Below are positions 8,871 to 17,249 of a stretch of DNA of 24,499 nt, piece after piece. Location: contig JAKCCP010000060.1 in NCBI GenBank assembly GCA_021841985.1, positions 1 to 24,499 on the forward strand, written 5' to 3'. Every line of letters starts with the position of its first letter. Position 1 is the stretch's first letter. The notes under the pieces were generated by a model. It did not search any database, was not told where the DNA came from, and saw nothing but the letters and a program-made list of their open reading frames with translations. This DNA is from Pseudomonadota bacterium. GTDB lineage: Bacteria; Pseudomonadota; Alphaproteobacteria; Acetobacterales; Acetobacteraceae. Position numbers and translations under genes: made by a program.

Positions 8871-9479
8871 ATGCCGATTGAGCGCCGTTCCCTACTAGCT
8901 CTTGTGGCGACCACGCCCTTCCTCGCGCGCCGCGCCAGCGCCGCCGAGGGCGATCCGCGCTTTTCCCCGCGCACCCTTGGGGCAGATCAGGCGCCGATCA
9001 AGGTGAGCGAATTCTTCTCTCTCACCTGCACCCACTGCGCCGCCTTCTCGCGCGAGACCATGCCGGAGGTGAAGGCCAAGCTGATCGAGCCCGGCAAGCT
9101 GCAAATGATCTACCACGATTTCCCGCTCGACCGGGTGGCGCTGATGGCGGCGATGGTCGCCCGCTCGCTCCCCGTGGAGCGTTATGAGCCGTTCGTCGCG
9201 GCGCTGTTTGCCAGCCAGGACCGCTGGGCCTTCAACCGCGACGCCAACCCGCGCGAGGAGCTCGCCAAGATGGCCGGTCTCGCCGGCATGCCGCGCGCCG
9301 CTTTCGACGCCGCGATCGCGGACAAGGATCTCCAGCAATTCATCCTCGCCGGGCAGCAGAAGGCCGAGGACGAATTCCAGATCGACTCGACCCCGACCTT
9401 CGTTCATGACGGCCATACCCATCCTGGCGAGATGAGCTACGCCGCCTTCGCCGCCTTCATCGGCGTCTCCGCGAGCTGA
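8871..9479 (+). CDS. DsbA/thioredoxin-fold periplasmic thiol-disulfide oxidoreductase
   Basis: Exported DsbA-family protein of 202 residues. The N-terminus MPIERRSLLALVATTPFLARRASA has paired Arg (5-6), a hydrophobic stretch and an ASA-type cleavage site near residue 24, looking like a twin-arginine signal. The active site is the CxxC motif CTHC (Cys53, Cys56) at the start of a thioredoxin helix. The matching cis-Pro loop is STPTF (Thr174-Pro175). An inserted helical domain between them (about 85-165) fits DsbA. ATG 8871 is preceded by AGAGGTG at suitable spacing. It follows dciA by 61 bases, which may include a separate promoter, and precedes smc by 9 bases. Function would be oxidation or isomerisation of periplasmic disulfides; the substrate is unknown. 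DsbA versus DsbG/BdbD-type cannot be resolved here. Confidence 0.87.
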   Translation: MPIERRSLLALVATTPFLARRASAAEGDPRFSPRTLGADQAPIKVSEFFSLTCTHCAAFSRETMPEVKAKLIEPGKLQMIYHDFPLDRVALMAAMVARSLPVERYEPFVAALFASQDRWAFNRDANPREELAKMAGLAGMPRAAFDAAIADKDLQQFILAGQQKAEDEFQIDSTPTFVHDGHTHPGEMSYAAFAAFIGVSAS

Positions 9480-9488
9480 GAGCCGCCT

Positions 9489-12400
9489 GTGCCCGTGAGC
9501 TTCGCCCGCCTGCGCATTGCCGGCTTCAAGAGCTTCGCCGAGACCACGACGCTCGACATCCTGCCCGGCCTCACCGGCATTGTCGGGCCGAATGGCTGCG
9601 GCAAGTCGAACGTCGTCGAGGCGCTGCGCTGGGCGATGGGGGAGAACTCGGCGCGCAGCCTGCGTGGTGGCGAGATGGACGACGTGATCTTCGCCGGCAC
9701 CGCGCATCGCCCCTCGCGCAACCTCGCCGAGGTCACGCTGCTGCTGGAGGACGCCGCCGGTCGCGCCCCGCCGCCTTTCCATGAGCAGGCGGAGATCGAG
9801 GTCACCCGGCGCATCGAGCGCGGCACGGGCAGCGCCTTTCGCATCAACGGGCGCGAGGCGCGGGCGCGCGACGTGCAAACCCTGTTCGCCGATCTCGCCT
9901 CCGGCGCGCGCGCCTCGGCGATGGTGAGCCAGGGGCGGGTTGCCGCCCTGGTCAACGCCCGGCCCGAGGAGCGGCGGATGATCCTCGAGGAGGCCGCCGG
10001 TATCACCGGCCTGCACGCCCGCCGCCACGAGGCTGAGCTGAAACTACGCGCCGCCGAGGCGAATCTCACCCGCGCCGAGGAATTGCGCGGCCAGCTCGAT
10101 AGCCAGCTCCAGGGGCTCAAGCGTCAGGCTCGCCAGGCCAGCCGCTACCGCAACCTTTCGGGGGCGATCCGCGCGGCGGAGGCGGAATTCCTGGCGATCC
10201 AGCATGCCCGGGCGGAAATCGGGCGGGTGCAGGCGCGGGCGGCAGCGGCGGCAGCCGCGGCCGCGGCCGCGGCGGCGCAGCACGAGGCCGCTGCCGCCGC
10301 CACCGCCGCCACGACGACCGCCGCCACCCTGCCGCCGCTCCGCGCCGCCGAGGCCGAGGCGCGCACCGCGCTCGAGCGCGCCCGCATCGCGCTCGAACAG
10401 ATCGCCGCCGAGGAACGTCGCGCCCGGAGCGCTCTCGAGGAGGCTCGTGCGCGCCGCGCCCAGATCGTGCGCGATCGCGACCATGCCGGCACGGCCCGCC
10501 GCGACGCCGCCGCCGCGCTCGCGCGGCTCGACGATGAAGCGGCCCGGCTCAAAGCCGAGGACGCCGCCCATCCTGGGCACCACGCGGCGGCCGAGGCAGC
10601 CGTCATCGCCAGCCAGGATGCCGCCCGCGCCGCCGAGGCCGAAGCCAACCGCGCCACCGAGGCGGCGGCGGCGGCGGAGGCGGAGAGCCGCGCGCTGGCA
10701 ACCGCCCTGGCCGAGTCCGAAGCCCGCCAGCGCCGCGCCGCCGGCCATCTCGCGCGCCTCGAGGCCGAACGTGCGCGCATTCCCCCGCCCGATCCCCAAA
10801 GCCTCGCCGCCGCCAGCGCCGAACAGGACGCGGCACTGGCGGCGCTTGAGACCGCCGGCGCTCAACTGGTTGCCGCCGAGACGGCGCGGACCGCCGCGGA
10901 AGCCACCTTCGCCGAGGCCCGCGCACGCGCCAGCGCCGCCGGGGCAGCGCTGGCGCGCATCAAGGCCGAGGCCGACGCGCTCGCCGAATTGCTCGCCGTC
11001 AAGGATGGCGAACGCTGGCCGCCAATGGTCGATGCGCTGGAAGTGCCGGCGGGGCTGGAGGCGGCGCTCGGCGCGGCGTTGGGCGAGGAGCTGGAATCGG
11101 CGGCCGATCCCGAGGCGCCGCGGCACTGGCGCGAGCTTCCCGCGCGCGATTCTCTGCCCTTGCCGGCCGGCACCGTGAGCCTCGCCACGTTAGTCGGCGC
11201 GCCCGCCGCCCTAGCCCGCGCGCTCGCCGCGATCGGCCTGGTCGCCGATGATACCGCTGGAACAGCGCTACAGGCAGCGCTGGCGCCGGGGCAGATGCTG
11301 GTTTCGCGGGCCGGCGGGGTGTGGCGCTGGGACGGCTATACCATCCGTGCCGGCACACCGACCCCGGCGGCGGTGCGGCTCACCCAGCGCAATCGCCTCG
11401 CCGCGCTCCGCACGCGGCTCACCGCCGCGCGCGCCGAGAAGGACGCCGTCGAGGCCGCGCGCGCCGAGGCCGAGACCGTCGAAAAAACCTCCCGCGCCGC
11501 CGAGCAGGAAGCCCGTGCCGCGCGCCGGAGCGCCGAGCAACGCCGGGAACGGGCGCGCGAGGCGCTGGCGCGGCTTCAGGCCGAGGCCGCCGCGGCCGCC
11601 AGCCTCCGCGCTGCGCTCGAAGAGCAATGGCAGCGTGCCGCGGCCGAGGCGGCCGAGGCCGACTCCACCCTGACCCGGGCCCAGCAAGCACGCGCGGCGC
11701 TGCCCGACGCCGCCCTGCTCCGCACCGCGCGCGAGGCGGCGCGGAGCGCCTTCGCCGCCGCCCGCGCCGCGGAGACCGAGGCGCTGAGCGCCCGCGAAAC
11801 GCTCGATCGCATGAGCACCCTCCGCGCTGCCCGTCACGCCGCCATCGCCAGCGAGCGACAGGCGTGGGAAGAGCGGGCGCGCGATGCCGCCTTGCGCCTC
11901 GCCGATCTCGCCACCCGCTTTGCCGAGGTCGAAACCACGCTCGCCGCGCGCGAGGCCGCCCCGACCGAACTCACGGCGGCGCGCGAAGCCAGCGCCGCCG
12001 CGCTCGACGCCGCGACCGAACAGCACCGCCGCGCCGCCGCCGCGCTTGCCGAGGGCGAGCAGGCGGATGCCGCCGCCGCCCGCACCGCCCGCGCCGCCGA
12101 GGCCGCCCTTGCCACCACGCGCGAGGCGATGGTGCGCGCCGAGGGCGCATTGGCGCAGGCCGATCACGCCTGGGGCGTGGTGGCCGAGCGGGTGCTGGAG
12201 CGGCTCGGTACCTCCCCCGTCTTCCCCGAGATCACCGGCCCGGTGGACGCGGAGGCCGAGGAAAAATCCCGCAAGCGCTTCGAGCGTCTCACCCGCGAGC
12301 GCGAGGAGATGGGACCGGTCAATCTCCGCGCCGAAATCGAGGCCAGCGAGATCGAGGCGCAAATCACCACCATCATCGCCGAATGCGCCGAGATCACCAC

Positions 12401-12950
12401 CGCGATCGCCAAGCTGCGCGGCTCGATCGGCCATCTCAACCGCGAGGGGCGGGAGCGGCTTTCGACGGTTTTCACCGCCGTCGATCAGCATTTTCAGGCG
12501 CTCTTTGCCCGCATGTTCGGCGGCGGGCGGGCGCATCTCGCCCTCGTCGGCTCGGAAGATCCCTTGGCCGCCGGGTTGGAGATCTACGCCCAGCCGCCGG
12601 GCAAGAAACTCGCTACCCTCTCGCTGCTCTCGGGTGGCGAGCAGGCGCTCACCGCGCTCTCGCTGATCTTCGCGGTGTTCCGCTGCAACCCCGCCCCGGT
12701 CTCGGTGCTCGACGAGGTCGATGCGCCCCTCGATGACGCCAATGTCGAGCGCTTCTGCATCCTGCTCGAAGACATGGTGCGCGAAACCGGCACCCGCTTC
12801 CTAGTGGTGACGCACCATCACTTCACCATGGCGCGAATGGACCGGCTCTATGGCGTGACCATGCAGGAACGCGGTGTTTCACGCCTGCTCTCAGTCGATC
12901 TCGCCCACGCCACCGAGTTGGTCGAACCGCCGCGCCTGGCGGCGGAGTAG
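9489..12950 (+). CDS. smc: Chromosome segregation ATPase SMC
   Basis: Condensin ATPase that organises and segregates the chromosome with ScpA/ScpB. It has 1153 residues, the normal length. The N-terminal head has FKSFAE and Walker A GPNGCGKS (33-40). Two long, extremely Ala/Glu/Arg-rich coiled-coil arms flank a hinge at about 505-625 (WPPMVDALEVPAGLEAALGA to GYTIRAG). The C-terminal head has the ABC signature LLSGGEQALTALSL (about 1045-1058), Walker B SVLDEVDAPLDD (about 1072-1083) and the switch His in VVTHHH. The GTG start at 9489 is 9 bases after the DsbA-like stop and has only a weak RBS; GTG at 9495 is an alternative. Arms contain a 13-Ala run. The strong alanine bias may reflect GC pressure. 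It is followed by a degenerate copy of the 3703 repeat arm. Confidence 0.97.
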   Translation: MPVSFARLRIAGFKSFAETTTLDILPGLTGIVGPNGCGKSNVVEALRWAMGENSARSLRGGEMDDVIFAGTAHRPSRNLAEVTLLLEDAAGRAPPPFHEQAEIEVTRRIERGTGSAFRINGREARARDVQTLFADLASGARASAMVSQGRVAALVNARPEERRMILEEAAGITGLHARRHEAELKLRAAEANLTRAEELRGQLDSQLQGLKRQARQASRYRNLSGAIRAAEAEFLAIQHARAEIGRVQARAAAAAAAAAAAAAQHEAAAAATAATTTAATLPPLRAAEAEARTALERARIALEQIAAEERRARSALEEARARRAQIVRDRDHAGTARRDAAAALARLDDEAARLKAEDAAHPGHHAAAEAAVIASQDAARAAEAEANRATEAAAAAEAESRALATALAESEARQRRAAGHLARLEAERARIPPPDPQSLAAASAEQDAALAALETAGAQLVAAETARTAAEATFAEARARASAAGAALARIKAEADALAELLAVKDGERWPPMVDALEVPAGLEAALGAALGEELESAADPEAPRHWRELPARDSLPLPAGTVSLATLVGAPAALARALAAIGLVADDTAGTALQAALAPGQMLVSRAGGVWRWDGYTIRAGTPTPAAVRLTQRNRLAALRTRLTAARAEKDAVEAARAEAETVEKTSRAAEQEARAARRSAEQRRERAREALARLQAEAAAAASLRAALEEQWQRAAAEAAEADSTLTRAQQARAALPDAALLRTAREAARSAFAAARAAETEALSARETLDRMSTLRAARHAAIASERQAWEERARDAALRLADLATRFAEVETTLAAREAAPTELTAAREASAAALDAATEQHRRAAAALAEGEQADAAAARTARAAEAALATTREAMVRAEGALAQADHAWGVVAERVLERLGTSPVFPEITGPVDAEAEEKSRKRFERLTREREEMGPVNLRAEIEASEIEAQITTIIAECAEITTAIAKLRGSIGHLNREGRERLSTVFTAVDQHFQALFARMFGGGRAHLALVGSEDPLAAGLEIYAQPPGKKLATLSLLSGGEQALTALSLIFAVFRCNPAPVSVLDEVDAPLDDANVERFCILLEDMVRETGTRFLVVTHHHFTMARMDRLYGVTMQERGVSRLLSVDLAHATELVEPPRLAAE
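10239..10277 (+). repeat. GCN-codon run encoding 13 consecutive alanines in smc
   Basis: Thirteen consecutive alanine codons (residues 251-263) built from mixed GCG, GCA and GCC in the first coiled-coil arm, followed shortly by further Ala/Thr-rich codons. Mixed codons show it is not a pure microsatellite, but the CG-rich repetition could slip during replication. Confidence 0.85.
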
Positions 12951-12951
12951 C

Positions 12952-12972
12952 AAGGCCAGGGCTTTGTCCCTG
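12952..12972. repeat. Degenerate copy of the 29-nt repeat arm, possible smc terminator
   Basis: AAGGCCAGGG-CTTTGT-CCCTG immediately after the smc TAG resembles the left arm of the repeat at 3703-3731 (AAGGCCAGGGG-CTCTG-CCCCTGG) with a shortened stem: CAGGG (12957-12961) pairs with CCCTG (12968-12972). It begins two bases after the stop codon, as the full element does after holA. A terminator role is inferred. Confidence 0.6.
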
Positions 12973-13036
12973 AACGAGATATAGCGATCGTCGGATCGGC
13001 TGACAGTTTGGCGGCACTCACAGGTTTATGAAAGCT

Positions 13037-14035
13037 TCAGCGAGACCGGGCAAGTCGCCATCGCCCGATGAGCGCGCGGAGCGGCGCCGTCATTTTCCAC
13101 GAGGTCGAGCCGCGCAGCAGCGCGATCTCCTGGCGAAGCGCCGCGATTTCTAGGGCGTCCTGTCCCGATACCGGGGCGGTGGCGGGCGGCTCGGGCGAAG
13201 CGGTCGCGTGCGCGGCGGGCGAAAACGGGTACCAGAATTCGCCCGCCGATGGCCCCCGATCCTCACCCGCTGCGCGCTTGACGCCCACCAGCATCACCCG
13301 GTCATCGGTCTTGTAGAATCCGCCGGTCATCTCCGCGACCATGTCGTCCATGAAATCAAATTGTTCGAAGACCAGATCGAAGCCGATATGCCGGATCAGG
13401 TCGATGAGATACTCCTTCTGTATCCAGAAGGATTTGGCATTTGACCAGGAATGCCATTTCATCCGCTCCAGTTGCTCCGCGGACAAGGCTTCGTATTCCG
13501 GGTACCATCTGCCGCGCAGGCCTTCATGCTCGCAAATTTCCGAAAGACTGTGGCGTTTGATCGCCTCCGAAATCCCGGCATTCGCGACATGGGTCTGCAG
13601 GATCAGAATCTTTTTGCAATTTTTTGCGGCTTTCTCCAGAAATTCGCGCGGTCTATCGAGATGGTAGAGCAGACCATTGATAAAAAACACGTCGAATTTC
13701 CCATGACGGTCAATATTGTTGGCGTCGTCATGAATGAAGCGCAGATTGTCGAGATTGACATGCTCCTTGACATACATGCAGTTGAAAAAATTGCTCTCCC
13801 GCACCTCGATCCCGGTTGCCGTCATGCCGAGGCGCGCGAACTCGGTCGTGTAGCCGCCTTCGAGGCAGCCGACATCGACGATCGTCTTGCCGGCGAGGCC
13901 CGCGGGATAGATCACCTCGAGCAGGATGCGCGCGGCGCGCAGAACCGTGCTCCGATCGATCGTCCAGCGCAAAGATGGCAGCGTCGTGCGGCCATCGTCG
14001 AGGCGAATATTATGGGCGGTAAAGGTGTTCCCCAT
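13037..14035 (-). CDS. Class I SAM-dependent methyltransferase with glycan-enzyme-type C-terminal tail
   Basis: Predicted 332-residue methyltransferase. Motif I TIVDVGCLEGGY (51-62), an acidic IEVRE (77-81), HDD (102-104) and FDVFFINGLLYHLDRP (114-129) fit the Methyltransf_23-like Rossmann fold. The C-terminus, after a Pro/Ala linker, ends with LRQEIALLRGSTSWKMTAPLRA and a basic tail; I have seen similar STSWxxTxPLR tails at the ends of proteobacterial surface-glycan glycosyltransferases and methyltransferases (recollection, not a search). ATG 14033-14035 with GGAG just upstream is preferred; a TTG at 14051-14053 would extend it by six residues. It lies 19 bases after livF on the same strand, so it is probably at the end of that transcript but unrelated in function. 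Central DNA is low in G+C (42% counted for 13681-13740), suggesting transfer. The substrate is unknown. Confidence 0.8.
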   Translation of the reverse strand: MGNTFTAHNIRLDDGRTTLPSLRWTIDRSTVLRAARILLEVIYPAGLAGKTIVDVGCLEGGYTTEFARLGMTATGIEVRESNFFNCMYVKEHVNLDNLRFIHDDANNIDRHGKFDVFFINGLLYHLDRPREFLEKAAKNCKKILILQTHVANAGISEAIKRHSLSEICEHEGLRGRWYPEYEALSAEQLERMKWHSWSNAKSFWIQKEYLIDLIRHIGFDLVFEQFDFMDDMVAEMTGGFYKTDDRVMLVGVKRAAGEDRGPSAGEFWYPFSPAAHATASPEPPATAPVSGQDALEIAALRQEIALLRGSTSWKMTAPLRALIGRWRLARSR

Positions 14036-14054
14036 GGTCTCCAGAGCCCTCAAA

Positions 14055-14762
14055 TCAGAACAATTCCATCAGCCGCGCGTGATCGGCAAGGTCGCTGGGA
14101 GGACCGGAAAAAATCATCCGACCCGACTTCATCACCGCGACCCGATCGCAGACCTTGAAGGCTTCCGCCACGTTCTGCTCGACCAGCAGCATCGCCATGC
14201 CGCGCGCCCGCTGCAAGGCGGCGAGCGGGCGCAGCAATTCCTGAAAAGTCCTGGGCGCGAGGCCGATCGAGGGTTCATCGAGCAGCAGGATGCGCGGGCG
14301 GCACAAAAGCGCGCGCCCGATCGCGACCATCTGCTGCTGCCCGCCTGAGAGTGTGCCGGCAGGGCGGGCATAAAAGCCGCGCACCATCGGCAAAACCGCG
14401 AAGACCTCCGCGATGCGCGCATTTGCCTCGGCGCCCGCGACCCCCGCCGACCAGAGCGCCAGGGCAAAATTCTCGGCAACCGTCAGGCCGGGAAAGACGC
14501 CGCGTCCCTCCGGCACATAGGCGATCCCGGCGCGCGCCATCGCGGCGGGATCGGGTCGAAGTGCTGCGCCGTCGAGCCGCACGGTGCCCGAGAGGGCCGG
14601 ATGAAGCCCGAACAGCACGCGCAGCAAGGTCGATTTCCCCGCGCCATTATGGCCGATCAGGCAGAGGCTTTCGCCCGCCGCGAGCGCCAGATCGATGCCA
14701 TCGAGCACCGCCCGCCCGCCATAGCCCGCGGCAATCCCCTCGGCTTGCAGAACAAAACTCAC
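14055..14762 (-). CDS. livF: Branched-chain amino-acid type ABC transporter ATPase LivF
   Basis: One of two cytoplasmic ATPases of an HAAT-type importer. It has 235 residues, the usual LivF length. Walker A GHNGAGKST (37-45), canonical signature LSGGQQQ (138-144), Walker B ILLLDEPS (158-165) and the LivF-typical YVPEGRGVFPGLTVAEN (82-98) are all present. The GTG start overlaps the livG stop as GTGA. It is the last transporter gene of the operon; a methyltransferase gene follows after 19 bases. All catalytic motifs are intact, unlike its partner LivG. The substrate class cannot be deduced from the ATPase. Confidence 0.94.
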   Translation of the reverse strand: MSFVLQAEGIAAGYGGRAVLDGIDLALAAGESLCLIGHNGAGKSTLLRVLFGLHPALSGTVRLDGAALRPDPAAMARAGIAYVPEGRGVFPGLTVAENFALALWSAGVAGAEANARIAEVFAVLPMVRGFYARPAGTLSGGQQQMVAIGRALLCRPRILLLDEPSIGLAPRTFQELLRPLAALQRARGMAMLLVEQNVAEAFKVCDRVAVMKSGRMIFSGPPSDLADHARLMELF

Positions 14763-15502
14763 GCGCGTTCGCCGAAATAGATCGCGGCCAGGCGGGGATC
14801 GCCGAGGACGCTCTCGGGCGGGCCTTCGGCGAGCTTGCGGCCCTGATCGAGAAAAACGATACGGTCGGCAAGTTCGATGACAATATCGAGATTATGCTCG
14901 ATCAGGCAGATCGTCACGCCGTCCGCGACCGCCGCGCGCAACAGTGCCGTGAAACGCGCGCGTGAGGCGGGATCGAGCCCCGAGGCCGGCTCATCGAGCA
15001 GCCAGATGCGCGCCCCGCTCGCCAGAATACGCGCGAGCGAGAGGAATTTGCGCTCGGCATAGGCGAGATCGGCCGCCTCGGCGCGGGCCAGTGGCGCAAG
15101 CCCGGTGCGTTCCAGCGCCTGCGCCCCACGCGCGGCGCGTTCCCGCGCCGCGCGGGCGCCCCCGGGCTGCCAGAACCACGAGGCCGGTTCGGTCGCGGCG
15201 AGCACGTTATCACGCACGCTCATCCGCGCGAACAGGCGCAGATCCTGGAAACTGCGCGCCAGCCCCATGCGCGCGATGCGATGCGGCGCATGCCCGGTAA
15301 TTCTCTGGCCAAACAATTCCACCACACCGGCATCGGCGGCGAGATGGCCAGTGATGAGATTGAAAAGCGTCGTCTTGCCCGCGCCATTCGGGCCGACAAG
15401 GGCGGTGATGATGCCAGGCGCGAGATCGAGATCGACCGCCTCGACCGCATTGATGCCGCCAAAATGCCGGGTCAGGCCACGCGCCGATAACAGCGCGTTC
15501 AT
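14759..15502 (-). CDS. livG: Branched-chain amino-acid type ABC transporter ATPase LivG
   Basis: Second ATPase of the importer, 247 residues. Walker A GPNGAGKTT (37-45), Q-loop FQDLRLF (85-91), Walker B IWLLDEPASGLD (166-177), the H-loop His in IEHNLDIV, and the LivG C-terminal segment GRKLAEGPPESVL...AIYFGE are present. The ABC signature, usually LSYGQ or LSGGQ, reads LAYAE (146-150; bases 15053-15067), with Ala at both the Ser and the Gly positions. The ATG start overlaps the livM stop (ATGA) and its stop overlaps the livF start. The odd signature could lower activity of one of the two composite ATP sites or may be a tolerated subfamily variant. Confidence 0.94.
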   Translation of the reverse strand: MNALLSARGLTRHFGGINAVEAVDLDLAPGIITALVGPNGAGKTTLFNLITGHLAADAGVVELFGQRITGHAPHRIARMGLARSFQDLRLFARMSVRDNVLAATEPASWFWQPGGARAARERAARGAQALERTGLAPLARAEAADLAYAERKFLSLARILASGARIWLLDEPASGLDPASRARFTALLRAAVADGVTICLIEHNLDIVIELADRIVFLDQGRKLAEGPPESVLGDPRLAAIYFGERA

Positions 15503-16377
15503 CGCCGCCCCATCGCGCGTCCGGCGAGGCCGGCGGGGCGAAAAATCATCAGCAGTGTCATTGCAAAACCGTAGATCAGCTGCTGCACGGCGCCGATATC
15601 GGTCGGTGGAATGAAGGGAATGAAGGTGAGAGCGGCGGGCAAAAGCAGCAGCAGAAGCGTGCCGATGAGCGGGCCCGAAAGCGTGCCGGCACCGCCGATG
15701 ATCACCATCGCCAGGATCAGCACCGATTGATCCAGGGTAAAGCTCTCGACGTTGACGAATTCTTCCTGGAACGCGAACAGGGCGCCGGCGATGCCGGCAA
15801 AGGCCGTGCCGAGCACCACCGCCAGGGTCTTGATCAGCGCGACATTCTTGCCGAGAGCCTCCGCGGCAGTTTCGGAATCACGCAGAGCCATCAAGGCGCG
15901 GCCGAAACTGCCGCGCATGAGTTGCCGCACCAGCGCCAGCGCCAGCGCCAGGAAGGCGAGGCAGCAGAGCAGGAACACCAGAGGATCGGCAAGCGTGAAG
16001 CCGAACAGCGTCGACGGCGGGATGCCGACCAGTCCGCCGAGCCCGCCGGTGATGGCTTGCGCCTCGGTGAACACGGTGGTCGCCAGCATTTGCAGGCCAA
16101 GACTGGCGATGACGAAATATTCGCCCCGCACGCGCAAGGCGGGAAGCGCGAGCGCCGCCGAGAGCAGGCCGGCGATGAGGGCCGAGGCAAGCGCCGCGAG
16201 CAGCAGATCGGGAAACAGATCGAGCGCGACATGCGCCCCGGCATAGGCGCCGAGACCAAAAAACACCGCGTGCGCGACACTGAAAATGCCGCCATAGCCG
16301 ATCAGGATGTTGAGGCTGACACTAAGCAGGCCAAAAATCGCGGCGAGTTGCGCGAGATTAAGGAGATAGGCGGTCAT
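15499..16377 (-). CDS. livM: Branched-chain amino-acid type ABC transporter permease LivM
   Basis: Inner-membrane permease, 292 residues with 8-10 hydrophobic segments. Family features include LSVSLNILIGYGGIFSVAHAVFFGLGAY near residues 20-48, LRVRGEYFVIASLGLQML, the cytoplasmic coupling region RGSFGRALMALRDSETAAEALGKN, and GGAGTLSGPLIGTLLL near the end. ATG 16375-16377 is chosen because the livH stop overlaps it (ATGA) and the upstream in-frame extension lacks membrane character. It pairs with LivH to form the channel and with LivG/LivF for energy. Confidence 0.93.
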   Translation of the reverse strand: MTAYLLNLAQLAAIFGLLSVSLNILIGYGGIFSVAHAVFFGLGAYAGAHVALDLFPDLLLAALASALIAGLLSAALALPALRVRGEYFVIASLGLQMLATTVFTEAQAITGGLGGLVGIPPSTLFGFTLADPLVFLLCCLAFLALALALVRQLMRGSFGRALMALRDSETAAEALGKNVALIKTLAVVLGTAFAGIAGALFAFQEEFVNVESFTLDQSVLILAMVIIGGAGTLSGPLIGTLLLLLLPAALTFIPFIPPTDIGAVQQLIYGFAMTLLMIFRPAGLAGRAMGRR

Positions 16378-17243
16378 CGCACCAGCGCCGCGCCAAAAAT
16401 CCCGCGCGGGCGGAACAGGATGAAGGCGAACAGCGCAACGAAGCCCGCCGCCTCGCTCCACTGCGTATCGAGCCCGGCGACGACGAGATTTTCGACGATG
16501 CCGAGCAAGAGCCCGGCCAGCGCCGCGCCGCGCAGACTGCCGATGCCGCCCATCACCGAGGCGGCGAGGCTGATCAGCATGACATGCGCGCCAACCCCTG
16601 GCGACAACCCGGTGGTCATCGCGCCGAGCACCGCGCCCGGCACCGCGAGCGCCGAGCCAAGCGCGAAGGCCAAAGCCGAAAGGCGCCGCGCTGAAAGCCC
16701 AAAAGCCCTGATAAGATCAGGGTTTTCGGCGAGCGCGCGCAGCCCGATGCCGGCCCGCGTGCGTGCGAGAAAGGCGCCGAGGACGGCGAAAACCACCCCG
16801 GCCGTGGCGAGCGCGAGCCAGAACACCCGCGCGATATAGAGACCCGGCAGGACCTCGTGGGCGCGGGTGAGCGGGCTCGAAATGGCGATGAAGGCGCGGC
16901 CGAAACTGAGTTCGATCAGGCTTTGCACGACGATCACCACGCCGAAGGCCGCAACAAACACCGTGAAAAACGCGCCATGATGGCGCTGGATCGGCCGATA
17001 GACGGCGGCTTCGAGCAACAACCCGAAAGCGATCGCCACGACCAGCGCGAGCCCGACGCCCGCCGGCCACGCCCAGCCCAGGCGCGTCGCTAGTACGAAG
17101 GCGTAGCCGGCCAACGCATAGGTCGCGCCATGGGCAAAATGAAAAATCCGCGTCGCGCCAAAAATCAGCGCGAAGCCGGCGGCGGTCAGCGCATAGAGCG
17201 CGCCGGTCTCGATCCCCGAGACCAGCAATTGCAGGATCAGCAT
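16374..17243 (-). CDS. livH: Branched-chain amino-acid type ABC transporter permease LivH
   Basis: Partner permease, 289 residues with about eight membrane segments. It begins LQLLVSGIETGALYALTAAGFALIFG, the standard LivH start, followed by IFHFAHGATYALAGY. The coupling loop reads TRAGIGLRALAENPDLIRAFGL, and the distal part has VMGGIGSLRGAALAGLLLGIVENL. The start ATG lies 6 bases after the substrate-binding protein stop, and the stop overlaps livM. The whole set forms one operon transcribed leftward from near 18392. Confidence 0.94.
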   Translation of the reverse strand: MLILQLLVSGIETGALYALTAAGFALIFGATRIFHFAHGATYALAGYAFVLATRLGWAWPAGVGLALVVAIAFGLLLEAAVYRPIQRHHGAFFTVFVAAFGVVIVVQSLIELSFGRAFIAISSPLTRAHEVLPGLYIARVFWLALATAGVVFAVLGAFLARTRAGIGLRALAENPDLIRAFGLSARRLSALAFALGSALAVPGAVLGAMTTGLSPGVGAHVMLISLAASVMGGIGSLRGAALAGLLLGIVENLVVAGLDTQWSEAAGFVALFAFILFRPRGIFGAALVR

Positions 17244-17249
17244 GGCAGA

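Noticed and set aside
11268..12536. 422-residue minus-strand frame opposite smc, plus a 471-residue plus-strand alternate frame (11321-12736)
   Set aside because: Both are Gly/Arg-rich translations produced by the Ala-codon-rich coiled-coil region of smc.
15499..16461. 320-residue version of LivM
   Set aside because: The first 28 residues overlap livH in another frame. ATG 16377 gives the usual LivM start and an ATGA overlap.
15727..16839. 370-residue plus-strand frame opposite livM/livH
   Set aside because: Gln/Glu/Arg-rich translation typical of antisense to hydrophobic membrane genes.
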